Below, one piece after another: positions 1 through 5,918 of a DNA stretch of 5,918 nucleotides (its first letter is position 1; the number at the start of each line of letters is the position of its first letter). Below the pieces are notes generated by a model. That model had not been told where the DNA came from, searched no databases, and worked only from the letters and a program-made list of their open reading frames with translations. A program made the translations under genes and the position numbers. The DNA is taken from NCBI GenBank assembly GCA_947254045.1, contig CAMYBO010000084.1, positions 1 through 5,918 on the forward strand, given 5' to 3'. The DNA is from an uncultured Granulicatella sp. Lineage in GTDB: Bacteria; Bacillota; Bacilli; Lactobacillales; Aerococcaceae.

Positions 1-7
1 CCCTCCT
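1..7 (-). promoter_or_regulatory. Shine-Dalgarno of the next, off-window gene
   Basis: Read on the minus strand, the last bases of the window are AGGAGGG, a near-perfect Shine-Dalgarno sequence that begins 6 nt after the rsmB stop codon. No start codon fits before the edge, so the gene it serves must begin just beyond position 1. In Firmicutes the gene after rsmB (sun) is usually the PP2C-type phosphatase stp/prpC, followed by the Ser/Thr kinase pknB/prkC. That identity is inferred from conserved gene order, not seen here. Confidence 0.75.
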
Positions 8-13
8 CACTGT

Positions 14-1339
14 TTAAGATTTTTTCACTAATTTACATATATAAAAACCATCACTATTAAAGTCATTTGGTAATATTGTAATATCTTCTGTATCTTTCTG
101 AATCCATTTTCCAATCGATTCAATTTCAAATGCTGGGTTCACTTCTAAAAACTGATGAACCAGCTCTCTATTTTCTGCCTTATTAATTGTACATGTAGAA
201 TATACTAGGCTACCTTTTGATTTTACCATTTTTGAAGCAGATAATAAAATCTCTAGTTGAATTTTTTCTAAACTTTTTAAATTTTGTGCTTCTTTTGTAT
301 ATTTAATATCCGGTTTACGACGAACTAATCCTAATCCCGAACAAGGTGCATCCACAAATACTGCATCAAAACTTTCAGTTGGATAGACATCATGAACGGT
401 ACGGGCATCTAATACTCTCATCGAAATACAATCTTCCACCTTCAGTCTTTTGGCATTTTCTTGAATTTTCTTTAATTTATGTTCATATAAATCTAACGCC
501 TCTACATGTCCACCCTTCGATGCATCTAAATAGCTTGCAATATGCGTAGTCTTTCCACCGGGTGCTGCACATGTATCAAGCACTTTATCCGTTGATTCTA
601 AATTAGCAACTTGCGCAACTAAAGAAGAAGCTTCGTCTTGAATCGTAATAAGTCCTTGCTCAAAAGCTTTCGATTGGAAAACATTCCCTTCTTCAACAAT
701 TAAACATCTATTGGATAAGTCACTTTCTCTAGTCTGAACTCCTTCTTCTAATAGAAGTTGTTTCACTTGAACTTGCGATAAATGATTTGGTTGAATACGG
801 ACACTTACACTAGGTGCTGTTAAAATAGACTCAGAAATTTGTTGCGCTGTTTCTTCTCCATACTGCTCTTTAAATAATTGATACATCCATTTTGGAATAC
901 TATACTGCACACTCATTCTTTCGTCTACATCTTTTATTTCCTCAAAGCTTCTAAAATTATTTCTTTGGAAATTTCTTAGTACACCATTAACAAATTTTGC
1001 AATCCCTTGATGTCCACGTTTTTTCGCAATTTGTACTGCTTCAAAAATCGCTGCATGATCAGGAATTTTATCTAAAAACACCATTTGATAAATAGACATT
1101 CTCAGCAATTGTTTCACCCATGGTTGAATTTTCTTTGCTTTTTGAATATATGGCGCTAAATAAAAATCAATCGTCATTTTTCGTTGAATGGTTCCATAAA
1201 ACAATTCGGTTAAAAGACCTTTATCTTTTGCAGTCCATTTTTGTTGTTCAATTACTCTTTTCAAACTAATGGTTGAATAAGATTGATCCTGTTCCACTTG
1301 AACTAATAAATCTACAACTGCATTTCTAACCTTATCCAT
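14..1339 (-). CDS. rsmB: 16S rRNA (cytosine-967-C5)-methyltransferase RsmB
   Basis: RsmB (Sun/Fmu) is a cytoplasmic SAM-dependent enzyme that makes m5C967 (E. coli numbering) in 16S rRNA. The 441-residue protein has the usual length and two-part layout: an all-helical NusB-like RNA-binding domain (about residues 1-130), a linker domain, and a Rossmann-fold methyltransferase domain from about 240. The SAM-binding motif DTCAAPGGKTTH is at 255-266. The two cysteines of the m5C mechanism are present: C333 in motif IV (DAPCSG) and C383 in motif VI (STCT). In E. coli the motif VI cysteine is the nucleophile and the motif IV cysteine helps release the product. The ATG lies inside the end of fmt (8-nt overlap), with AGGGG 6 nt upstream (1346-1350), so translation is probably coupled to fmt. 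The protein looks intact. Family assignment is secure; the exact target base is inferred from the family. Confidence 0.96.
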   Translation of the reverse strand: MDKVRNAVVDLLVQVEQDQSYSTISLKRVIEQQKWTAKDKGLLTELFYGTIQRKMTIDFYLAPYIQKAKKIQPWVKQLLRMSIYQMVFLDKIPDHAAIFEAVQIAKKRGHQGIAKFVNGVLRNFQRNNFRSFEEIKDVDERMSVQYSIPKWMYQLFKEQYGEETAQQISESILTAPSVSVRIQPNHLSQVQVKQLLLEEGVQTRESDLSNRCLIVEEGNVFQSKAFEQGLITIQDEASSLVAQVANLESTDKVLDTCAAPGGKTTHIASYLDASKGGHVEALDLYEHKLKKIQENAKRLKVEDCISMRVLDARTVHDVYPTESFDAVFVDAPCSGLGLVRRKPDIKYTKEAQNLKSLEKIQLEILLSASKMVKSKGSLVYSTCTINKAENRELVHQFLEVNPAFEIESIGKWIQKDTEDITILPNDFNSDGFYICKLVKKS

Positions 1340-2288
1340 GATTTACCCCTTCAAAACAAGCTTTTTCTTCAATAACTGAAGCAAAACCATTCATAAAGGC
1401 ATCTGAACTCATTTTTGCTTTTCCTGCAGGTTGTAATTCAATAATTTCTAATACTGTTTGATTCCCACATGCAACATACAAATGATGGTTTTCTTTAAAT
1501 AAAGTCCCTGGTTGTTCATTAGTCGTTTTATCGACCAAATTCACCTGCCAAATTTTTACTCGTCCTCCATTTAATACAGTAAATGAAGTTGGCCAAGGTC
1601 GTAATCCACGAATAAAGCAATCCACCATTTTGGCTTCTTTTGTCCAATCAATTTGTTCTTGTTCTCGTGTAATATTTGGTGAATACGTTACAAGCTCTTC
1701 ATCTTGCACAATTTCAGTAATCGTTCCATCAAAGATTTGAGGTAATGTGTCTAATAATAATTCAGCCCCTACGACACTTAATTTTTCAAACATAGAGGCT
1801 ACATCATCAACTTGTTCAATTGGAATTGAGCGTTGTGATAAAATATTTCCCGCATCCATTTTGCTAACCATTCTCATAATCGTTACACCGGTATGAGAAT
1901 CTCCATTCATAATAGCGTAATGAATCGGTGCTCCCCCACGATATTTTGGTAATAAGGACGCATGAACATTGACAGCACCTTGTTTTGGAAATTCTAAAAA
2001 TTTCTTCGGTAAAAACTGACCATAAGCAGCTGTTACAATTAGATCAGCATCTAATGTCATTAATTGTTCTAATTCTTCTGAACCTGTTAATTTTTCCGGT
2101 TGATATACAGCAATATTTTGCTCTAATGCATATTTTTTTACCGGTGATGGCGTAATCACTTTTTTACGACCAACCGGTCTATCTGGTTGAGTCACAACTG
2201 CAATCACTTCATATTCTTCTGAATTCACTAAAGCATCTAATACTTTTGTTGAAAATTCGGGTGTCCCCATAAAAATAATTTTTTTCAA
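1332..2288 (-). CDS. fmt: Methionyl-tRNA formyltransferase, TTG start
   Basis: Fmt transfers a formyl group from 10-formyltetrahydrofolate to Met-tRNAfMet, making the initiator tRNA for translation. The 318-residue product has the normal length. The N-terminal catalytic domain begins with the family hallmark KIIFMGTPEF (residues 3-12). The loop at about 34-51, rich in Arg and Lys, matches the insertion that contacts the tRNA acceptor stem in E. coli Fmt. The folate signature SLLPKYRGGAPI is at 111-122. N107, H109 and D145 correspond to the catalytic Asn, His and Asp of the E. coli enzyme. A C-terminal OB-like tRNA-binding domain runs from about 208 to the end. The start codon is TTG: the first ATG is codon 7 and would cut off the first beta strand, while a GGAAGTG Shine-Dalgarno sits 5 nt before the TTG. 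It follows priA by 17 nt and overlaps rsmB by 8 nt. No def gene sits beside it. Confidence 0.96.
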   Translation of the reverse strand: MKKIIFMGTPEFSTKVLDALVNSEEYEVIAVVTQPDRPVGRKKVITPSPVKKYALEQNIAVYQPEKLTGSEELEQLMTLDADLIVTAAYGQFLPKKFLEFPKQGAVNVHASLLPKYRGGAPIHYAIMNGDSHTGVTIMRMVSKMDAGNILSQRSIPIEQVDDVASMFEKLSVVGAELLLDTLPQIFDGTITEIVQDEELVTYSPNITREQEQIDWTKEAKMVDCFIRGLRPWPTSFTVLNGGRVKIWQVNLVDKTTNEQPGTLFKENHHLYVACGNQTVLEIIELQPAGKAKMSSDAFMNGFASVIEEKACFEGVNHG

Positions 2289-2293
2289 AATTC

Positions 2294-2300
2294 CACTTCC
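2294..2300 (-). promoter_or_regulatory. Shine-Dalgarno of fmt, supports the TTG start
   Basis: Minus-strand GGAAGTG differs by one base from the consensus GGAGGTG and ends 5 nt before the TTG at 2286-2288. It decides the start: relative to the next in-frame ATG (2268-2270) it would be 23 nt away, too far to work. Confidence 0.7.
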
Positions 2301-2305
2301 AATCT

Positions 2306-4708
2306 TTATAAAAAATATTGAGGTTCTACATCGATAGATACCGCTACTTTAGATTGCGGAGTCGATTGAGTATTGACTAATACCTCATGTAATAAAATAT
2401 CTAATACTGGATCTTTTTTATATTTAATGATTAATTGATAGTAATAACGCTTATTCATTCTAGCAATTGATTTTGCACTTGGCCCTAATAATACAGATTG
2501 AGAAGATAATTTACCTTCCAATTTCTTTTTAATCTCATACGCTTGTTTTTGAGCAGCATATTCTTGTTCACTAGAAACTGTAATCATTACTGTAAAATAA
2601 TACGGCGGATAATGAGCAAGATGTCTCATTTTCATTTCTTGAGCAAAGAAAGCCTCGTAATAATGATGTTGAGCTAATTGAATCGCATAATGATCTGGAT
2701 TATACGTTTGAATAAATACTTCTCCAGCCTTATCACCTCTACCAGCTCTTCCTGCTACTTGTGTTAATAATTGGAAAGTTTTTTCTGCTGCTCTAAAATC
2801 GGGAATATTTAGAGCTGTATCTGCATTGACGACCCCCACTAAAGTAACATTTGGAAAATCTAATCCTTTAGCAATCATTTGTGTTCCAATTAAAATATCC
2901 GCTTTTTGTTCTTCAAATTGTTTTAGCAAAGCTTCATGTTGACCTTTTTTACGAGTTGTATCAACATCCATTCGAATAATTCGAGCAGTTGGCAATAATT
3001 GTTCTAATTCTTCTTGAAGTTTTTGAGTCCCCGTTCCAAAATAACGAATTTGTCGGCTATGACATTTCGGACAATGATTTGGAATAGCTTCTTCATGCCC
3101 ACAATAATGGCATTTCATTACTTTTGTATCCATATGAAGCGTCAATGAAATATCACAATTTGGACATTCCAATACATAACCACAATCTCGACACATAATA
3201 AAGGATGAATATCCTCTTCGATTTAAGAGTAATACACTTTGCTCGCCTTTTTCTAAGCGGTCTTCTAAAGCTTGTAATAGTCGTTTAGAGAAACTTCCTT
3301 TTTGCGCTAGAAATTCTTGTTTCATATCAAGCACATGAACTTGAGGTAATGGTTGATGTTTAGCACGCTTTGTTAAACGTAATAAACGATACACTCTCTT
3401 TTCCGCTCTAGCTCGAGATTCTAAACTTGGAGTTGCACTACCAAGTACGACAGGGCAATGATGATATTTTCCTCTCCAAATCGCAATATCTCTTGCATGA
3501 TAACGGGGAGTATCATCTTGTTTATAAGTGCTCTCATGTTCTTCATCTAAAATAATAATGCCAATATTTTCTAAAGGAGCAAATACTGAAGATCTTGCTC
3601 CAACAACAATGTCTGCTCGACCTTCTTTTATTTTTTGCCATTCATCGTGTTTTTCTCCAGGATTCAAACCACTATGTAAAACAGCCACCCTATTTCCAAA
3701 TCGTTCTTTAAAACGTTGTACCATTTGAGGGGTTAATGAAATTTCTGGAACAAGCATCATAGCACTTTTTCCTTTTTGAATGGCTTCTCCAATCCATTGA
3801 AGATATACTTCCGTTTTCCCTGATCCGGTCACGCCTTGCAATAAATAAACATGTGAGGTTTCATCAATCTCTTCTTCTAACACTTGTTGAAAGACTTGTT
3901 TTTGCTCATCATTTAATTCAAACGGTTTAGAGTGGACAATTTTCCTCCCTGCGTAAGGGTCTCTATCTACTGCTCTTTTTTCAAGTGTAATCCATCCTTT
4001 TTCAAGAGCTTTCTTCACATCTACTTGCACAACATTAAATCGAGTGATAAATTCAGCTTTTGCAATTTCTGTATTCTCTAAACTAGATAAACCCTCCAGA
4101 AATCTTAATTGTTTTGCCGCATTTTTAGGAACTTGCTTCATCATTTCCAAATATTCTTCAGGAAAATACGATAACACAATCCAATCTTCTGTTTTAATTT
4201 GTTTGCGGTCTTCTACTAAAGTTTTAGCTTGAACAATTCCTTTTTGTTTGAAACGTAGTAACTTCGCTAGTGTTTCCTTTGACATTTCATCGGTTACTTC
4301 AATTTCGGTTTGTCCCTTAAAAACTTCTTGATAAACCTCTTCGTGTTCTTGGGGATTTTCTAATACAAAAAATTTTCTCGTTGTTGTTTTTAACATCGCT
4401 GGCAACATTGTTTGATAACAGTGAATTAAAAATGCGAATAAATGATTGGACATATACTCCCCTAATTCAATCATTTCTTTTGAGAGAACAGGTTCAAGAT
4501 CCATCAAACGTTCTATTTCTTTTAATTCCCCTTCAAAATCAGATGTTGGACGAATAGAAACAACAAAACCTTGCACACTTCTTCCAGCAAATGGAACAAC
4601 GACTCTCATTCCCACCTCAATTTCTCCTTCGAAAATCTCTGGAATTTTATATTCAAAAGGTCTATTTACTTGTTTTACTGGAACATCTACAATTACTTGT
4701 GCAAACAT
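2306..4708 (-). CDS. priA: Primosomal protein N' (replication restart helicase PriA)
   Basis: PriA recognises stalled forks and D-loops and reloads the replicative helicase; in Firmicutes it works with DnaD, DnaB and DnaI. The 800-residue protein matches the family's length and domain order. The 3'-DNA-binding domain is at about 1-105 and a winged-helix region at about 115-245. Helicase lobe 1 carries the Walker A motif GVTGSGKTE (292-300, K298), the DEEH box (388-391) and GSATPS (423-428). The zinc-binding insertion has all eight cysteines in four CxxC pairs: C506/C509, C515/C518, C533/C536 and C546/C549. Lobe 2 carries GTQMIAKGLDFPN (608-620) and QVAGRAGR (650-657), followed by the C-terminal domain. 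All motifs are intact, so active helicase is expected. The ATG has a good Shine-Dalgarno (GAGGTG). Priming starts in its own promoter region after the rpoZ terminator. fmt follows 17 nt downstream. Confidence 0.97.
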   Translation of the reverse strand: MFAQVIVDVPVKQVNRPFEYKIPEIFEGEIEVGMRVVVPFAGRSVQGFVVSIRPTSDFEGELKEIERLMDLEPVLSKEMIELGEYMSNHLFAFLIHCYQTMLPAMLKTTTRKFFVLENPQEHEEVYQEVFKGQTEIEVTDEMSKETLAKLLRFKQKGIVQAKTLVEDRKQIKTEDWIVLSYFPEEYLEMMKQVPKNAAKQLRFLEGLSSLENTEIAKAEFITRFNVVQVDVKKALEKGWITLEKRAVDRDPYAGRKIVHSKPFELNDEQKQVFQQVLEEEIDETSHVYLLQGVTGSGKTEVYLQWIGEAIQKGKSAMMLVPEISLTPQMVQRFKERFGNRVAVLHSGLNPGEKHDEWQKIKEGRADIVVGARSSVFAPLENIGIIILDEEHESTYKQDDTPRYHARDIAIWRGKYHHCPVVLGSATPSLESRARAEKRVYRLLRLTKRAKHQPLPQVHVLDMKQEFLAQKGSFSKRLLQALEDRLEKGEQSVLLLNRRGYSSFIMCRDCGYVLECPNCDISLTLHMDTKVMKCHYCGHEEAIPNHCPKCHSRQIRYFGTGTQKLQEELEQLLPTARIIRMDVDTTRKKGQHEALLKQFEEQKADILIGTQMIAKGLDFPNVTLVGVVNADTALNIPDFRAAEKTFQLLTQVAGRAGRGDKAGEVFIQTYNPDHYAIQLAQHHYYEAFFAQEMKMRHLAHYPPYYFTVMITVSSEQEYAAQKQAYEIKKKLEGKLSSQSVLLGPSAKSIARMNKRYYYQLIIKYKKDPVLDILLHEVLVNTQSTPQSKVAVSIDVEPQYFL

Positions 4709-4713
4709 GATTT

Positions 4714-4741
4714 CACCTCGCTTTAGAGGTATGCCTACCCC
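4714..4741 (-). promoter_or_regulatory. priA leader with two competing hairpins over the Shine-Dalgarno
   Basis: On the minus strand three 6-nt blocks follow one another: GGGGTA (4736-4741), TACCTC (4726-4731) and GAGGTG (4714-4719). The last block is the priA Shine-Dalgarno, 5 nt before the ATG. The middle block can pair with the first over six pairs (one G-U) around the loop GGCA, or with the Shine-Dalgarno over six pairs (one U-G) around the loop TAAAGC. The two folds exclude each other: the second hides the ribosome-binding site and the first frees it. The pairing is read directly from the sequence; a regulatory role is inference, and stems this short could be chance. Confidence 0.4.
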
Positions 4742-4748
4742 AATTTAC

Positions 4749-4778
4749 ATCATAAAAATAGTGTATCATCTTTTTCAA
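4749..4778 (-). promoter_or_regulatory. Candidate sigma-A promoter for priA-fmt-rsmB
   Basis: On the minus strand, TTGAAA (-35, 4773-4778) and TATGAT (-10, 4749-4754) are 18 bp apart, each close to the sigma-A consensus. Initiation about 7 nt downstream would give a leader of roughly 35-40 nt before the priA ATG. An overlapping extended -10 alternative, TGATACACT with TACACT at 4760-4765, lacks a convincing -35. The terminator just upstream makes a promoter in this gap necessary unless readthrough feeds priA. The region is very AT-rich, so chance matches are easy. Confidence 0.6.
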
Positions 4779-4818
4779 AAAATAGAAAACCATTTATTCA
4801 GTCTTAAAATTTATTTAT

Positions 4819-4856
4819 AAAAAGAAAAACCTTGAAGGGATTTCTCCGCTTCAAGG
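4819..4856 (-). terminator. Rho-independent terminator after rpoZ
   Basis: On the minus strand an 8-bp perfect stem (CCTTGAAG with CTTCAAGG) continues, past a single bulged C, into GGA/TCC closed by a GAAA tetraloop. The hairpin is at 4830-4856. A T-rich tail broken by one C follows at 4819-4829. The first Ts can also extend the stem by pairing with AAG before it. The hairpin starts about 11 nt after the rpoZ stop codon. The plus strand has no T tract after the hairpin, so it acts in one direction only. Confidence 0.92.
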
Positions 4857-4867
4857 CTTATTAATCA

Positions 4868-5083
4868 TTAAACTTCTTCAGGAATACTATCTTCACGAAT
4901 TCCTAATTCACCAGCGATCACTTCTTCTAACGCACGGCCAACATTTTTATCTGATTGATAGTCTTCTAATTTTTGTGGTTCATGATGGTGTAATTCATGA
5001 GCTCTTTTACTTGATAAAATTACTAAAGAATATTTTGAATCAATCTTGTTCAATAATTTATCAATTGAAGGATATAACATCAT
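4868..5083 (-). CDS. rpoZ: DNA-directed RNA polymerase omega subunit
   Basis: Omega is the small RNA polymerase subunit that clamps the C-terminal part of beta' and aids assembly and stability. The 71-residue product has the family core: YPSIDKLL near the start (4-11), the conserved helix around SKYSLVILSSKRAHEL (16-31), and KNVGRALEEVIAGEL (46-60). It ends soon after this core, at the short end of the family; many Firmicutes omegas carry a longer charged tail. A histidine-rich patch, HELHHHEP (29-36), fills the variable loop between the conserved helices. It lacks the N-terminal MAR residues that form (p)ppGpp site 1 in E. coli, as expected in Firmicutes. The first of two adjacent ATG codons is chosen, 8 nt after GAGGT (5092-5096); the second, 11 nt away, is possible. 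It lies 16 nt after gmk and is the last gene before the terminator. Confidence 0.95.
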   Translation of the reverse strand: MMLYPSIDKLLNKIDSKYSLVILSSKRAHELHHHEPQKLEDYQSDKNVGRALEEVIAGELGIREDSIPEEV

Positions 5084-5099
5084 AATGGATTACCTCTTT

Positions 5100-5723
5100 C
5101 TACTCTTCTTCCAGTATTTCTTCTAACTCTTCTATAGTATCTAAATTTCTAACGATTCGCAAGTGCTCCGTTTGAATAATTGCTTCGATTTTTTGAACTG
5201 CATTATTTACTGTGTCGTTCACAACAGAGTAATCATAATACTTCATCAACTCTAATTCTTCACGAGCTGTTTTCATACGTTTCGCAATTACTTCGTCAGA
5301 ATCTGTTCCTCTATTAACAATACGAGATTCTAATTCATTTAAATCAGGTGGTGTTAAGAAAATAAATACTCCATCTGGCATTAATTCACGAACTTGAATA
5401 GCACCTTGTACATCAATTTCTAAAAATACATCTTTACCTTGTGCTAATGTATTTTCTACATATTCTAATGGAGTGCCATAATAATTCCCTACATATTCAG
5501 CATATTCCAATAATTGTTTATTTTGAATCATTTGTTCAAATTCTTCTCTTGTCTTGAAGAAATAATCGACTCCATCTGTTTCACCTGTACGTGGTGAACG
5601 AGTAGTTGCTGAAATTGAATACACAAATTTTTGTTCACCTTTTGCAAAAATTGCAGCTCTAACTGTTCCTTTTCCTACGCCTGATGGTCCAGATAAAACG
5701 ATTAACAATCCTCTCTTTGTCAT
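5100..5723 (-). CDS. gmk: Guanylate kinase
   Basis: GMK phosphorylates GMP and dGMP with ATP to give GDP and dGDP, an essential cytoplasmic step toward GTP. The 207-residue length is typical. The P-loop GPSGVGKGT is at 12-20 (K18). The GMP-binding region includes SISATTRSPRTGE (36-48, with R42 and R45) and LEYAEYVGNYYGTP (72-85). The segment LEIDVQGA is at 101-108 and the LID region NRGTDSDEVIAKRM at 137-150. The last 13 residues contain eight Asp/Glu, a markedly acidic tail. In Firmicutes GMK is a known target of inhibition by (p)ppGpp, and the substrate-site residues look conserved. No in-frame start codon lies nearby upstream, and homologues begin the same way just before the RGLLIV strand. 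The nearest Shine-Dalgarno (GGAG, 5737-5740) is 13 nt from the ATG, farther than usual. rpoZ follows 16 nt downstream. Confidence 0.97.
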   Translation of the reverse strand: MTKRGLLIVLSGPSGVGKGTVRAAIFAKGEQKFVYSISATTRSPRTGETDGVDYFFKTREEFEQMIQNKQLLEYAEYVGNYYGTPLEYVENTLAQGKDVFLEIDVQGAIQVRELMPDGVFIFLTPPDLNELESRIVNRGTDSDEVIAKRMKTAREELELMKYYDYSVVNDTVNNAVQKIEAIIQTEHLRIVRNLDTIEELEEILEEE

Positions 5724-5763
5724 AATCGTCTCAAAACTCCATTCTTTTTTACAGCTTTTTACT

Positions 5764-5793
5764 ATCTTATCATAAACTTTAGTCGAACAACAA
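5764..5793 (-). promoter_or_regulatory. Candidate proximal promoter of gmk-rpoZ
   Basis: On the minus strand TAAGAT (5764-5769) is preceded by TG and one base, giving an extended -10. A weak -35, TTGTTG (5788-5793), lies 18 bp upstream. The extended -10 can make up for the poor -35. Initiation here would give a leader of about 35 nt before gmk. An inverted repeat surrounds the -35 (5776-5801). Confidence 0.5.
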
Positions 5794-5801
5794 GCTAAAG
5801 T
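5776..5801. repeat. Inverted repeat around the gmk -35 element
   Basis: Perfect 7-bp arms ACTTTAG (5776-5782) and CTAAAGT (5795-5801) are separated by 12 bp that contain the candidate -35 TTGTTG. The centre-to-centre spacing of 19 bp, near two helical turns, would suit a dimeric DNA-binding protein. It has no T tract behind it on either strand, so it is not a terminator. Role as an operator is inference. Confidence 0.35.
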
Positions 5802-5826
5802 AGAAAAAATATCTCTTCCTCAACAA

Positions 5827-5854
5827 ATTATATTCTTCTCCTCATAATTGTCTG
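5827..5854 (-). promoter_or_regulatory. Candidate distal promoter of gmk-rpoZ
   Basis: The minus strand has a perfect -10 hexamer TATAAT (5827-5832). The best -35 at a suitable distance is CAGACA (5849-5854), 16 bp upstream, matching 4 of 6 consensus bases. Transcription from here would add a leader of about 100 nt containing the 5776-5801 inverted repeat, which could then also fold as RNA. The weak -35 leaves this uncertain. Confidence 0.4.
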
Positions 5855-5918
5855 TGTTTTTTCTTGAAAATCTCGGATATTTATTGTGAAATAACGTACA
5901 TAACAATTGACTTTCTTC

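Noticed and set aside
346..549. Plus-strand open frame of 67 codons inside rsmB
   Set aside because: It lies wholly antisense to a well-conserved gene, has no recognisable domain, and is best explained as a shadow of the rsmB coding strand.
3528..3728. Plus-strand open frame of 66 codons inside priA
   Set aside because: It is antisense to the Walker A to DEEH region of priA, and its product resembles no family I recognise.
4044..4232. Plus-strand open frame of 62 codons inside priA
   Set aside because: It is antisense to the variable N-terminal half of priA, with no domain and no reason to prefer it over priA.
4446..4820. Plus-strand open frame of 124 codons running out of priA into the gap
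   Set aside because: Most of it is antisense to the priA 5' end; the rest crosses the promoter and leader and ends in the terminator's T tract. The product is low-complexity and unlike known proteins.
14..5723. Mobile element, CRISPR array, tRNA or rRNA gene, or defence system
   Set aside because: The span is filled by five intact housekeeping genes with short gaps, and I saw no long repeats, transposase or integrase motifs, or RNA gene signatures.
5907..5912. Plus-strand TTGACT resembling the -35 of a divergent promoter
   Set aside because: The matching -10 would fall beyond the window edge, so it cannot be evaluated.
5820..5918. Minus-strand frame open from the right edge to a TGA at 5820-5822 (about 32 codons), possibly the tail of an upstream gene
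   Set aside because: It has no recognisable domain, crosses the candidate distal promoter, and is short enough in AT-rich DNA to be open by chance. More upstream sequence would settle it.

Overview
This window is an ordinary, well-conserved housekeeping segment of an AT-rich Gram-positive bacterium. All five genes lie on the minus strand, so transcription runs from high to low coordinates: gmk (guanylate kinase), rpoZ (RNA polymerase omega), priA (primosomal helicase), fmt (Met-tRNAfMet formyltransferase) and rsmB (16S rRNA m5C methyltransferase). A strong Shine-Dalgarno sequence at the left edge belongs to the next gene, which is out of view. Order and protein sequences point to Firmicutes. 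The lack of coaBC between rpoZ and priA, and of def between priA and fmt, points to Lactobacillales (streptococcus, enterococcus, lactobacillus or carnobacterium type). I cannot name a genus.

Layout in transcription order: (1) 5724-5918 is a 195-bp non-coding upstream region with two candidate promoters and an inverted repeat around the nearer -35 element. (2) gmk and rpoZ are 16 nt apart and form one unit, closed by a clear rho-independent terminator at 4819-4856. (3) 4709-4867 is a 159-bp gap holding that terminator, a candidate sigma-A promoter for priA, and a short leader that can fold into two mutually exclusive hairpins, one covering the priA Shine-Dalgarno. (4) priA, fmt and rsmB are packed tightly (17-nt gap, then an 8-nt overlap), and the unit appears to continue past the left edge, probably into the stp/prpC phosphatase and pknB/prkC kinase pair usual at this locus.

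The genes are tied together by growth. GMK makes GDP for RNA and DNA synthesis and for (p)ppGpp metabolism, omega stabilises RNA polymerase, PriA restarts stalled replication forks, Fmt primes translation initiation, and RsmB modifies the small ribosomal subunit. No mobile element, CRISPR array, RNA gene, pseudogene or defence system is visible, and all five proteins look intact. The points worth a second look are regulatory: the priA leader, the gmk upstream region, a TTG start for fmt, and the split of the cluster into two transcription units. I found no undescribed system here.
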